Of a stretch of DNA of 64,000 bases, positions 30,001-37,601 are shown piece by piece. The notes beneath the pieces were generated by a model. That model saw only the letters and a program-made list of their open reading frames with translations. It had not been told where the DNA came from and searched no databases. The stretch is from SAR86 cluster bacterium (GTDB taxonomy: Bacteria; Pseudomonadota; Gammaproteobacteria; Pseudomonadales; Pseudohongiellaceae): positions 1-64,000 of the forward strand of contig NVUL01000046.1 of NCBI GenBank assembly GCA_002401885.1, in the 5' to 3' direction. A program made the translations under genes and the position numbers. Every line of letters begins with the position of its first letter. Position 1 is the stretch's first letter.

Positions 30001-32457
30001 GGCTAAGCCAACAGCCGCGGTGAGATTGATCACACCACTGAAATTCGTGATCGCTGAACCATTCGCCTGCACTTCGAAGGTCACTCGTGTCATTGTACAA
30101 ACATCCCGCGTCAAATCGGCATCGGGTAGAGTTACTATGACTTCGCAATTGCTGTAGGTGAGTGTTGCACTCGTGTTGACAAGCGTAAAGTTAGATAGAG
30201 TTGCAGTGAACGTTACATCGTCTCCCACTGGGACTGCGAGCACACTGTAGTCGACAGTAAATTCGCCATCGTCATCGACATGAAACTGATAGCTGGCTAA
30301 GCCGTCATCGCCACCAGCGCCCGATAGCACATTCGAGCCCGAAGTCTGCACATAGTTACCTGCCGAAGTGGAGGTTTGAATTGTCACTGTACCCTCGTAG
30401 TCGACAGCATCGGCACCGCCAGGGGTTGTAAGCTTGTAGGTTACCGACTCAGCGAGACAAACGAAGGCAGGACTTCCAAAGTTGGCTGCAGTAACCGTCA
30501 GTATGCACTGTGCTACATCGATCGTTGGTGTAGCGCCACCCTGTGGCAGTGCAATTCCTTCATCAGTTAAGCCCGTGGCGCCGAAATCTAATCCGGTTAC
30601 TGCGATATCATTACGAAAATCGAAGGTGACTGCGCCACCCTCGCTGCCATTGAAATCATAGCTGGCGGTACCGTCACCGACGCCACCTCCGCTTAGGGAA
30701 CCCGGATAGGGTTGTTCGGCCAGGTTTTCGAACCAGAAACCTTGTCCCGTCAAGCCAACAGCCGCGGTGATATCAATTACACCACTAAAATTTGAAACAG
30801 CTAAGCCACCCGCTTGAATCTCAAATGTTACTCGAGTCATGGTACAGACATCGCGGGTCAAATCGGCATCGGGTAGGGAAACTATTATTTCGCAGGCGGC
30901 TACCGTAAGTGAAATATTACCCGCGGCCTCGGGAAAGGCAAAACCAGAATCCTCGGTAAGCGCCAGATCTACGGTAGTAGTTGAGGTGCTGCCATGTATG
31001 TAATTCACCACCAACACATGAGGGGTGCCGGGAGTGCTGGGTGTGATCACGAAGGGGTAGGTTGCTATTCCATCGTCGACGGGGGTGTTGGTTAAGGCAA
31101 AACTGCCAGAAGTGAGTGTGTAGTTTCCAAAGGTGGAACCAGATCCGTTGTCGATTGTTAGGGTGCCGGTGTAGTTAGTAGCCGGATTACCCGCAGTATC
31201 TAGCAGAGAGATGGTCACCGCCTCCATCGCACAGGTTTCTACCTGATTTCCTGCTTCATTAGTAACTACAAATTCACAATTAAGAATAGTCAGTGTTGGA
31301 GATGTGTAATCTACATCATCTGGGCTCTCGCCGTAGATGCCGCCGCCAGTCTCAACAACATTGAAATCGATTGTCTGTGTGTGAGTAGGAACGTAAAACT
31401 CCAACGTTACGCTGCCTGCATCGCCGGCGACAAACTCAAAGGTTGCTGCACCATTGCCACCCACACCGCCTAAGAGTATCCCAGGTACACCGGCACCGGG
31501 TTCAACCCAGGTGGCTCCGGTTGCATCGACAGATGCTACAATTGAGAGATCCACTGTGCCTAAGTACCAGTCGAGCACATTACCGTTCGCATCCACTGCT
31601 TCAAGCGTTACCGATTGAACTCCACAAACGGATGAGCTTGCATCTAACATCGAAAAGCGGAATTCCGGAGCTGGGCGGATGCCGACGGTTCGTGTATGGG
31701 TTTGCTCCCCTCCTTCTCCGTTCCCGGTCAACGCCCAGTTAGCTTGTGCTACGAGCGTTGCTGCTGCTACTTGTTCGAGAAATCCGGAGGCGCCGCCAAC
31801 ACCACCATTTCCATTGCCGGCGTTGTCCGAATTAATTAGCGTAAAACCCGGCGTAGGTGTGCCAGCATTATCATTATAGGGGAATCTATCCGTGCTAAGA
31901 GTGCGAAGAACTAGTGTATTGTCGACTGTAGTAGTCAAGGCCGGTGCCTGTGGTGTCAAGCTGTTACCGTTAACTTGCCTCGTGCCGGGGTCAAAGGTCG
32001 CCGAGGCCCCTCGAAAGTGCAGTATGTATCCAAATGATCGCTCATTTCCTGTCCAACTGAACGTTGTATTTGCTGTCGGATCTCCGGCGGCAACTAAATG
32101 GAAAAACATCTGCGAATCAATAGTACCTGTATCAGAATTATCACCCAGTGCTGACCAATAGGGCCCTCCATCCTCCGAGAAGGTACCATTATTATTTGCG
32201 TCGTCTGTTTGTATTACTGCGATCAAGACGTCGTTAACGACAACTGTCGGAAGTGTTAGAGTTATAGATGCGCTATTGCTCGGAATGAATTCGGTACAGG
32301 AGACTAGTTCGATTGGTCCAGCAGTCGGCATGCCTCCAGCTGGGCAATTCTGCGCATTCGCCGAGGGTACAAAAATAAGTCCACTGAGAATAATCACAGC
32401 GAGGAGCGCGAAGAGCCTTTTGCTAAAAGCCGGACGACTGCCAATTTTATTGTTCAT
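21022..32457 (-). CDS. Giant (about 3.8 kaa) secreted surface protein: Ig-like Cys modules, DUF11-like domain, MshQ/DUF6701-like C-terminus
   Basis: Signal peptide; repeated C-x(3)-VT...NYxGT modules; DUF11-like DLSVVKEVTT...LYTITVTNNGPDDIV; C-terminus DNPRGIIEFGSYRGHDRVINWQEIY typical of MshQ/DUF6701 proteins. Confidence 0.8.
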   Translation of the reverse strand: MNNKIGSRPAFSKRLFALLAVIILSGLIFVPSANAQNCPAGGMPTAGPIELVSCTEFIPSNSASITLTLPTVVVNDVLIAVIQTDDANNNGTFSEDGGPYWSALGDNSDTGTIDSQMFFHLVAAGDPTANTTFSWTGNERSFGYILHFRGASATFDPGTRQVNGNSLTPQAPALTTTVDNTLVLRTLSTDRFPYNDNAGTPTPGFTLINSDNAGNGNGGVGGASGFLEQVAAATLVAQANWALTGNGEGGEQTHTRTVGIRPAPEFRFSMLDASSSVCGVQSVTLEAVDANGNVLDWYLGTVDLSIVASVDATGATWVEPGAGVPGILLGGVGGNGAATFEFVAGDAGSVTLEFYVPTHTQTIDFNVVETGGGIYGESPDDVDYTSPTLTILNCEFVVTNEAGNQVETCAMEAVTISLLDTAGNPATNYTGTLTIDNGSGSTFGNYTLTSGSFALTNTPVDDGIATYPFVITPSTPGTPHVLVVNYIHGSTSTTTVDLALTEDSGFAFPEAAGNISLTVAACEIIVSLPDADLTRDVCTMTRVTFEIQAGGLAVSNFSGVIDITAAVGLTGQGFWFENLAEQPYPGSLSGGGVGDGTASYDFNGSEGGAVTFDFRNDIAVTGLDFGATGLTDEGIALPQGGATPTIDVAQCILTVTAANFGSPAFVCLAESVTYKLTTPGGADAVDYEGTVTIQTSTSAGNYVQTSGSNVLSGAGGDDGLASYQFHVDDDGEFTVDYSVLAVPVGDDVTFTATLSNFTLVNTSATLTYSNCEVIVTLPDADLTRDVCTMTRVTFEVQANGSAITNFSGVINLTAAVGLAGQGLWFENLAEQPYPGSLTGGGVGDGTASYDFNGTENGAVTFDFRNSIAVTGLDFGATGLTDEGVALPQGGATPTIDVAQCILTVTAANFGAPADVCRAGESVTYKLTTPGGTDAVDYNGTVILQTSTLAGNYVQTSGSNVLSGPGGNDGFASYKFHVDDDGEFTVDYSVLAVPAGDDVTFTATISNFTLVNTSATLTYRACVFNISFPSDTAPFETDVCSIKQVRIDLVDFDGDPVTDYTGTINLSTSTGFGSWSEDASAIGTVIDSFGEDGAASYTFIDTNPGTDVDDDDGVVILNFTHTAAAAAAMNINVSDTITTDPGNPGSTDDPNLVIDVCTFQISFDGGGGSLHSDASLTACEIQAVTIEVFDSAGAIALNYAGQMNLSTDTNNGNWTVNTGTNGLTNVVIDGGEASYLFDTADNGVVVLDFTNQNSETVNIDIVDEVIALALDGVMVEEGAADPSLEIGSCIPAVAQRVCAAGNAPSFTISLPITAQDTDPNLQGRMVAVGTSMEGPGNGSLLTVSDVQFNGQSFNVVGQAERLIETRIDESPNSSYTTLWAMNEQLLPALANNYNVEIFHNNDEALAACAFFLTDVEQTFPAEDVGTPNDGQINASGSADNAITIASTILTTTQNNALILSIVGIGNPADTSDVSPSPPMVNFSPQPTDTPGAGFGGASGNASNAAAITIDQTMSIDPTFRHTHVIAAFNPLISGPAVAVGFEPVVLFRTYSGNLSYRAIGASYQDAPNTSGVCSLVSPLEATADLQLPDAADGVLAANGAPFSAAGEFDSDVRAAWLYWFASGSFDLPNMDGFGAYPNTKTPANFDNVTFSTPNGLGGFNVTNITADDIFAIENAGSDGNADFYVAYKDVTGLMVGTSNEGTGSDEDPNGDYTITNIEIDDNEPWIDRGSCAGGFALVVVYENPYEQLRVINLFHGFQPFQHSAFTLVPRNFRIAGRDTVSNTPNGQVTHITVEGDAAISGTNESLTIQNTPGDFDPGTFNGLTTDFNPADEEFNGTITRPVYALTDVFTGGTGEPTEYKYIFDDSSGVNGNPSNGVEIDFPNPAVFPFTPPGAALTEYGLSYGVDIDTHFIDGDEIGDILYEFADPTDLAEEITTRYAADQDLVLLVAEIISVSNAPIADIEVIITEADASYKVGSNGVYNIEVKNNGNGAVTFGEATGIIELVGELPSGMTFADGGGEITGTGWVCSDSGNSATAFTCTYDITANLGIGGLGDASLPTVSATVTIASPPAFFPSLNNDAKLIVRVQHSDGTCLGASTGILPTPTSNCEPPEFDNVNDLQGGTLDINDIDDKTGGNNNVDSITTNVQGIETDLSVVKEVTTILEEGSSDTILYTITVTNNGPDDIVAGLTQPAMTIIDNEPSDLNFDSASGDFWTCNVNVGVPDQLVCTFDNSVGLMTPLLNGESSVITLVGDVLGTSPTPVTNTAQVSSGTYNFDIVPGNNTSGTTDNIEPVPAAVTDKFLLSVSAAAALNTTSLGSGGGLLSDFSDDDIVLYDPALDAASLFIDSATTPSYNVSDPNAIHLLPNGQVLLSSNEDGNTIGTNGQAFDKDDIVLYDKLLNTATLLFDGALITDDGGDAIDLNIDAVYMLDEGLALADRKIIFSTAGPASDGGIVLWSDSDLVQYDPVAGTFSIYLDAEDNNVFDAVDAQVDALYLRVDPADSTLALDTIVVSSEVQGAVLGDNNVVVGRDDVAEITIDAGSRPTPTATTATNLFNGGIPIGVFDTAEGDLKLNALHLIEPAHLGHFDISQITPGNACAPATIRIRKHKVLGVNTHVTDTIYEGSILITTDSMPENGIWSVDTGTPANLDNSYGGGTDNGQALYTFALADNGEVTLTLDVSEVTPVIDSVSVSVTNGFVVDEDNDSPFVFNLVSTDVDYQDNFAVAALNNNDGSAGWSFDWAEVDALNGMATGPGSGLGMGTGNIQMTGGKLTFTSNLTTDGGAIDPSMTRAAGLGLFTYAEPVLIKFDYGFQSASNSGDVIELQISNDDVDYVTVQTYDMLDGTSGSDFNETIDISAFISNVAADDIPDDPNLIIIDGTDANLYVRWVLVSGYVLGTFTVDNFEITTSTNACATGGMNHYHIDIPSTGLACVASGVTITAHSFEHNPVDVDPATVLNLSTFNNSGTWARIISGGGTLTDIGALVSDTDGMGTYIFPGGESSVQLAFNYTDPAGDGATVNIDLTDGTFTEIKQTALPFDDSHDPNSDFAEAGLLFYDQDTGALSTTLPFQIAGKPALTAPASGNVTLQIVRSVPIPGENAAAACESIVDDGDVVTVTFAGLCIDPMGCDVSAMSIFDSGLVERSVPVFNGNTLNPEQQVTATDLTLEFSDLGLVIDGEANIGAPINFIYPDAGQISLHAEYDLPFEDVIATASGDTINGASSTFVVRPFAFDIDFSDDRGNSVDLSLAADADGSAFARAGVGFNATVSAVIWEQGDDVELVDGSPGNDGIADFEADLSDNLVATNFGDEAVDNNTVIVSVLTTDPTNGGAANPGVPAGVVGTMVIVDGSSDVFQSFSNGVSGPQFIAIDEVGIFDLAAELVDDDIGRNLINYFETVPYTAVEGVVGGARNVGRIYPNNFELISSSFGPRSNQEMVCAMASPFTYMGEDFTINITLEAKNFQTTTLQNYFGGFAKLNSFVELDIRGIIDVDVGADIDLVADMRFERSTFPDEFGSLTVSTMDDWSAGQILLSGDLRITRQASGVEDAPLENVKISINPTDNNINDGDTDDLVASNDVLLDVFDVELDDGAPDVDPLVGPWQFAEIAEHEFRYGRLIVENAFGSESEDLNIGIRIEYYDGNDFVVNAADSCTAIVQTNGAEELAYVPGTYEDAGADYLPPLAPFADGVTEIEGAPGIDVTVTVFEGQSDPEADSDADLTNDSDRPFFTSAPDPESVGRVLVELDLDPNDDDSPSSLYFLEYDWRGGAVEPGDLYDEAADGVYTDNPRGIIEFGSYRGHDRVINWQEIYIGPTSP
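29401..30895 (-). repeat. Two tandem copies of about 750 bp inside the giant gene
   Basis: taggtgag(c/t)gttgc(g/a)ctcgt at 29405 recurs at 30155; near-identical protein blocks DLTRDVCTMTRVTFE...FTLVNTSATLTY. Confidence 0.85.
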
Positions 32458-32969
32458 ACAAATCATAGATTACTGGATATTCCGACTGCTGGGAGCTGCA
32501 ATTCCTGAAACGCTGTGAAAATCGACTTTTTAGTTAATAAAACCTAATATTTTTAGTAACTTAGAACAATATCGACCTAGCGGTGTAATTATTAACCTCA
32601 GACGCTAAAAGGCGTCTAAAACTTTCTAAAAATGTCTGGTGACTTTAACCACAAAAGCATTTCTTACCCTGAAGAACATACGTGCAAACCACTGACTTTT
32701 CGACAAAAATTAGGGGTCGAATGGGGGCAGATGTGGCTTGTGTCACGGATTTTAAAGTCTGACTTCGAAGCCGCATTCCTAGCTCGTAGGGAATGGTCCT
32801 GCCCTCATAGCTATAGAGTGAATTCAGCCTAGTTTTTGTGCAGCTACAGGAAGCTTGCAACTCAAGCCCGAAAAAGCCTTTGCCGCTGTTTTTATTACAA
32901 TTTTTCATTCTATAATAGTTACTCGAGAATAGTTCGACCAAATGCCTCTTACTCAGTATTTGAAACTCC

Positions 32970-33485
32970 ATGATCAAGAGAAAAACCTTAGTCACAGCAG
33001 CACTGACCTTAGCCTTGCTGATTGCCATCGCCGTGCTCGGCCTGGGTGTGTTTAGCCGGACAACCCTGGACAGTAGTAGTCGAGAATTTGCTGTTTTTGT
33101 TACCCCGCTTATTCTGAGTGCAAACCCTGATGCAGCAGGCATTACTGAAGATGAGAATGCTGCGGCTATTGAGAGAATCGAGGGGACCCTTGCCTGGGAG
33201 ACTTATGCTCACCCGAGCCTACTGCGGCAGCAGTCCGCTGCAGACCGCTCAAAATATCTGCTCATGGTGACTAGAAACCTTGGCGCGCTGGAAGTCCTCG
33301 AAAGCATCAGCGGTGGTAGCGATGCGTCTTTCTCACCTCTTAATGATGGGCCTGCAAGAGCCAACTATAATCTACAGGTAAAATTCAGGCGCGCCGCGGC
33401 AGAGGTTCAGATCTCTATGCTCTACGAACAAGATCAGTGGCAGATTACCGCGTTTCAGGTGATTTCGGATGAGACTTCCGACTAG
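32970..33485 (+). CDS. Hypothetical membrane-anchored protein
   Basis: N-terminal TM helix; complete ORF ending in a stop overlapping the convergent gene. Confidence 0.6.
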   Translation: MIKRKTLVTAALTLALLIAIAVLGLGVFSRTTLDSSSREFAVFVTPLILSANPDAAGITEDENAAAIERIEGTLAWETYAHPSLLRQQSAADRSKYLLMVTRNLGALEVLESISGGSDASFSPLNDGPARANYNLQVKFRRAAAEVQISMLYEQDQWQITAFQVISDETSD

Positions 33486-34129
33486 ATCACTTGCGTGTCT
33501 ATTTCTACCGACCCATCTTCAGCCATCTCCCGCAGGTTAAGCTGTAGAAACAACAGGGCGCCAAACATTTCCAAGCCTTCCTCTAACGCCACAGCAAGGG
33601 TGTAGCCCCAACTATCGCTGTCCATGTCTTCGCTTAGCAATTCGGTAACGATAGCGCCCGAGACGAACAAGGCGCCGGAAAGGATAAATAGCAGCGCTAA
33701 TTTCCCCCTCAACGATAATAGAAATGGCACATACGCGGCTGCCAGAAACAGCACTAGAATAGCGCCGGGTATCGCCCAGTTTATCTCGATAGAGGAATTG
33801 AAGGATTCGTGCAGTCCGGCCACTTCATCGATCGCTAGCAGCAGAAAACCAAAAGCAATAAATTGCCAGTGCGCCTTTTTTTGCAAACCGGTTTTTTTCG
33901 ACGCGATAAACACGAAGAAGGCAATATTAAGCAGGATGAAACTCGCGTACCAGGTAGGCAGGTTATTCTCTTCATCAAGATCAAACAGCTGCAATAACAG
34001 CCACGGCAATTCCTCGACCTGATAGTTGTAAAAATACAGCCCGAGATGAATCGCAACAAACACGACAGCCAATGCAAACAAGCTTGCTGTGTAGTCACGC
34101 ACGGAAATAGTAAGTTGATGTCGCGGCAT
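33482..34129 (-). CDS. Hypothetical multi-pass membrane protein
   Basis: Several hydrophobic segments (ASLFALAVVFVAIHLGLYF, WYASFILLNIAFFVFIA, ALLFILSGALFVSGAIV). Confidence 0.65.
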   Translation of the reverse strand: MPRHQLTISVRDYTASLFALAVVFVAIHLGLYFYNYQVEELPWLLLQLFDLDEENNLPTWYASFILLNIAFFVFIASKKTGLQKKAHWQFIAFGFLLLAIDEVAGLHESFNSSIEINWAIPGAILVLFLAAAYVPFLLSLRGKLALLFILSGALFVSGAIVTELLSEDMDSDSWGYTLAVALEEGLEMFGALLFLQLNLREMAEDGSVEIDTQVI

Positions 34130-34201
34130 GGATCTATTGAGAATCGTTAGGATTAGTGAGTTTTCATTCTATTCAGCAATTGGGTATATGTATAGCAGAG
34201 A

Positions 34202-34232
34202 CAAAAAACGCAGCCTAGGCTGCGTTTTTTGT
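34202..34232. terminator. Bidirectional Rho-independent terminator
   Basis: caaaaaacgcagcctaggctgcgttttttg perfect stem with A/T flanks. Confidence 0.85.
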
Positions 34233-34261
34233 TTGTTACATTACTCGCGAGTAATAATGTA

Positions 34262-34813
34262 TTAATCCGATGGGCCACCACCTGGTGGTGGAGGTGGTGT
34301 TATGACGGTTGAACAGCTTAGTCCTAATCCCAGGTTGTAGGGACCAGAGCTCTGAGTACCAAGAAAATCACCAAGATTGCCGACAACAAAACAGGCAGTA
34401 TCAGGGAATCCCACAGGACTGAACCCTGTATTCCAAATTGTCGTTACTTCATCCGCACCACAGGCAATGCCTGTGATCTCACTGAAGGCGAAGCCGCTTT
34501 CTTCATCGTAGGGGCCCGCCGAGAACTCCCAATCGGAAAAACAAGATTGGTCCTTGTCGCTTTTACCACTTTTTCCGGATTTTCCGGACTTATCGCTTTT
34601 CCCGGATTTATCGCTTTTCCCGGATTTATCGCTATTCTTGCCTTTCTTGCCCCTCTTGCCTTTGCGACTCTTATCGCTCTTATCGCTCTTTTCGCTGTAT
34701 TTCGCGCTCTTGTCACTCTTATCGCTCTTGTCACTCCTACCCGCCATAGCAGTGCTGACAGAGAACGCGAGGCTCAGGGCTATCACCAACGTGATAAATC
34801 TCTTAATAATCAT
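34262..34813 (-). CDS. Secreted protein with Lys/Ser/Asp/Gly low-complexity repeat region
   Basis: Signal peptide MIIKRFITLVIALSLAFSVSTAMA then (SDKSDK/SGKSDK)n, then a Cys-containing domain and PPPPPGGGPSD tail. Confidence 0.65.
   Translation of the reverse strand: MIIKRFITLVIALSLAFSVSTAMAGRSDKSDKSDKSAKYSEKSDKSDKSRKGKRGKKGKNSDKSGKSDKSGKSDKSGKSGKSGKSDKDQSCFSDWEFSAGPYDEESGFAFSEITGIACGADEVTTIWNTGFSPVGFPDTACFVVGNLGDFLGTQSSGPYNLGLGLSCSTVITPPPPPGGGPSD
34553..34740. repeat. Short imperfect tandem repeats (cccggatttatcgctttt units)
   Basis: Repeated 'tatcgcttttcccggat' / 'cttatcgct' units encoding KSDKSGKSDK. Confidence 0.8.
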
Positions 34814-35036
34814 GGGGTGTCCTATTTTTATGTTGATTCGAAAGCAACTCGATATGTAGGTAATTTCTCACACTTTCTGCTTCCTGTCTGCCACAACACG
34901 GGACAAATAGGGAATAAGTAGTCAATATCTGACGCAGGTCACACTCTCTGGGCAGAAACGGGAAGATATTCCCCTCATCCGAAGCTGGGCCAATGGCGTA
35001 TAATTACAGGTGATCATCCTAGTCCAAGATATTCCC

Positions 35037-36026
35037 ATGAAATCCATAGCTATCATCGGTGCAGGACTTGCCGGGCTCACCCTCGCTAAGCAAATGCAGG
35101 ACATTGCCGAGATAAGCGTATTTGAAAAATCGCGAGGATTCGGAGGGCGAATGGCCACGCTACAGGCTGGGCCCTATCAGTTCGATCACGGTGCTCAGTT
35201 CTTCACGGCTCGCTCGACGCAGTTTCAGAGCCTTATAAAAGACCACATCGCAGAGAAGCAGATACAAGCCTGGCGGCCGCGAGTCCTCACGCTAGAAATC
35301 CAGAAGAAACCGTTTATAAGAGAATGGTTCGAGCCCCACTACATTGCCGTGCCCGGCATGAACAGCCTATGTAAGGCACTCGCGCTTGGGCTCGATGTAA
35401 ATTTGGAGACTCAGGTAGCTGACATAGAAGCGGTCGACCAAGGCTGGCTGCTTAGAGATTCCGCTGGGGAACGACTCGGCTTTTTCGACTGGGTGATTTC
35501 TACATTGCCTGCTCCTCAGGCAAATGAACTGCTGCCAGACTGCTTCGCCTACAAATCAGAGTTGAGCACGGTCGATTTCTCGCCCTGCTTCAGTTTGATG
35601 CTGGGCTTCCAGTCCACGCATAAGTTAAATTTTGATGCAGCCCTAGTTAGGAATTCACCCCTAAGTTGGATCGCCTCGAACTCCAGCAAACCGGGCCGCC
35701 CACCCTCCTTCTCATTAATGGTCCATAGCGACAATGCGTGGGCACGGACGCAATTCCCAAGCAACATCGATGAAGTGCTCCACGGGATGTTGGAAGCATT
35801 GGGCAAAGTAATGAGCGATTCACTGCCGCCGCCCGACCATATAGCGATTCATCGCTGGAAATATGCCAAGGCGGAAACAAGTTGTGAAGAGGCCTTTCTA
35901 CTCGACGAATCAAACAGGCTTGCTGCGTGTGGCGACTGGTGTGGAGGCAATCGAGTCGAGGATGCCTATCTCAGTGGGTTAAAACTCGGGGAACAATTAC
36001 AAACGCTCTGGCGCCGTAGGACTTAA
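35037..36026 (+). CDS. FAD/NAD(P)-dependent oxidoreductase (renalase/amine-oxidase-like)
   Basis: MKSIAIIGAGLAGLTLAKQ dinucleotide fold; FEKSRGFGGRMAT; C-terminal LAACGDWCGGNRVEDAYLSGLKLGE. Confidence 0.85.
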   Translation: MKSIAIIGAGLAGLTLAKQMQDIAEISVFEKSRGFGGRMATLQAGPYQFDHGAQFFTARSTQFQSLIKDHIAEKQIQAWRPRVLTLEIQKKPFIREWFEPHYIAVPGMNSLCKALALGLDVNLETQVADIEAVDQGWLLRDSAGERLGFFDWVISTLPAPQANELLPDCFAYKSELSTVDFSPCFSLMLGFQSTHKLNFDAALVRNSPLSWIASNSSKPGRPPSFSLMVHSDNAWARTQFPSNIDEVLHGMLEALGKVMSDSLPPPDHIAIHRWKYAKAETSCEEAFLLDESNRLAACGDWCGGNRVEDAYLSGLKLGEQLQTLWRRRT

Positions 36027-37258
36027 CCCGCTATCGCGTCGCCCTGCTTCTTGAAGAAAGAAAATACTCTCTTCAGATCTACCGGATAGTCGTTTTCGTC
36101 TAACACACGTTTGATGGTTCGATCAGAGTCGTCGCTTCCCTCGGACGAGGTATCGATGATGAGTGGCGTACGTGTATTCTTATTCTCGTCGAGGACGATG
36201 CTAACCTTGGGACTGAGGCGGCTGTTCCTGTTCGAGTCGATAACGACAGCCCCTTCGCCAGTCTTTAGCTCAACCAGAGAACCTGTCGGGTAGATCCCTA
36301 GACATTCTATGAATTTTTCAACGAGAATGGGTTCGAACTGGGTATCACGACAACTAAACAGAATCTTGATCGCCTCTGCCGCCGGGCGCGACTTGTCATA
36401 ACAACGAGTCGTGGTTATCGCATCGTAGGTGTCCACTATCGAGATCATGCGGGTATAGAGGTTCAAGGAGTTGGCTCGCACGCCTCTTGGATAGCCCAAT
36501 CCATCCATACGCTCGTGGTGACCGAATGCCGCTTCGATAACTACCTTCGGCATATTCTCATCTTTAGAAAGAATGTCTCTACCTATAAGGCAGTGACTCT
36601 TGATGACTGCGAACTCTTCCTCTGTGAGGCTAGCGGGCTTATCGAGAATCTTCTGATCCACCTCCAGCTTGCCAACGTCATGCAGCATGCCGCACATACC
36701 CAACATCTCCAACTCATCCAAGCTCATGTCGAGATGCCGGCCGAAGGCAATCGCCAATATGCCGACGTTGAGGCAGTGCTCCGCAATATAATTGTCTTTG
36801 GTGCGCAGGCGGCCTAGCCAAATGAGCGCGTTCGGATTGGTAATGATACTCTTGACGCAGGACTTAACCGAAGAACGAATACGGGTGACATTGATGCCCT
36901 CGCCTGCGACAAGGCGCTTTAAGTTTTCTTGAATCTGACTGCCCGCATCCACATGCGCCTTCTGTGCAGCAACAAACTCTTTCTCGATCGGCTTTAATAT
37001 AGGCGGCGGCGTAGTTTCAGTAGGCACGGGTTCTCGTGCCGTCTGAATTCTGCGGCTTTTTCCCTTGTTTACAAAGATATGCCGGCATTCCTTGCGCACT
37101 TCGCCGACCTGCTTGTCGGTAGTCAGTAACATCCCCTGAAACAGGAAGCGTGTCTCCAGCCAAGGGCGATCGGGAAATGACATATACATCCCCGTCTTAA
37201 TATCTGCAGCATTGACCTTTACAAGCCGTTCAGCGTTTGGTGGCACAAATTCTGTCAT
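36023..37258 (-). CDS. HD-GYP domain cyclic-di-GMP phosphodiesterase with DUF3391-like N-terminus
   Basis: HDVGKLEVDQKILDKPASLTEEEF, HHERMDGLGYPRG (canonical HD-GYP). Confidence 0.92.
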   Translation of the reverse strand: MTEFVPPNAERLVKVNAADIKTGMYMSFPDRPWLETRFLFQGMLLTTDKQVGEVRKECRHIFVNKGKSRRIQTAREPVPTETTPPPILKPIEKEFVAAQKAHVDAGSQIQENLKRLVAGEGINVTRIRSSVKSCVKSIITNPNALIWLGRLRTKDNYIAEHCLNVGILAIAFGRHLDMSLDELEMLGMCGMLHDVGKLEVDQKILDKPASLTEEEFAVIKSHCLIGRDILSKDENMPKVVIEAAFGHHERMDGLGYPRGVRANSLNLYTRMISIVDTYDAITTTRCYDKSRPAAEAIKILFSCRDTQFEPILVEKFIECLGIYPTGSLVELKTGEGAVVIDSNRNSRLSPKVSIVLDENKNTRTPLIIDTSSEGSDDSDRTIKRVLDENDYPVDLKRVFSFFKKQGDAIAG

Positions 37259-37601
37259 TTCATGAACCGTTGTGGGCTTATTCTCGCTAGTTTCTCAAAT
37301 TTTTACTTATGTGCATACAGTTAGCATAACTGTTATTTTCTAAATAGCAGAATTCCCTAAAACTGAGAACTGGCTAGAGTATTTCCCCGCGTGAGTGAGG
37401 AATTCTGCCTTGCCGAGTTGGCAGAGTAGGAAACTGACCGACTCCGCGACATTCTATGATTATCGGCAGCGTACAGCCATACAAGGCCAGTATCAATTCC
37501 GCTTCGCATACTTTCTTGCCCACGGACGGCGGTGTAGACTTGCAGCCTGAGATACAAAGCAATAAGCCCACTGAAAAATCAGGCCGGAGAGCTTAAAAGG
37601 C

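Noticed and set aside
21740-32161. Numerous ORFs antisense to the giant gene (e.g. 22427..22897, 26194..26775, 23695..24129)
   Set aside because: Compositional shadows of a long repetitive beta-rich gene; no independent domain or start signals.
32632-33142. ORFs 32632..32832(+) and 32645..33142(-)
   Set aside because: Lie in the AT-rich intergenic region and across the 32970 gene; no signal peptide or recognisable domain.
34547-34921. ORFs 34547..34921(+) and 34554..34859(+) with Leu/Ala/Phe-rich repeats
   Set aside because: Antisense translations of the Lys/Ser repeat; no independent support.
37357-37571. Small minus-strand ORFs between the HD-GYP and TPR genes
   Set aside because: Overlapping in two frames, no RBS or protein features.
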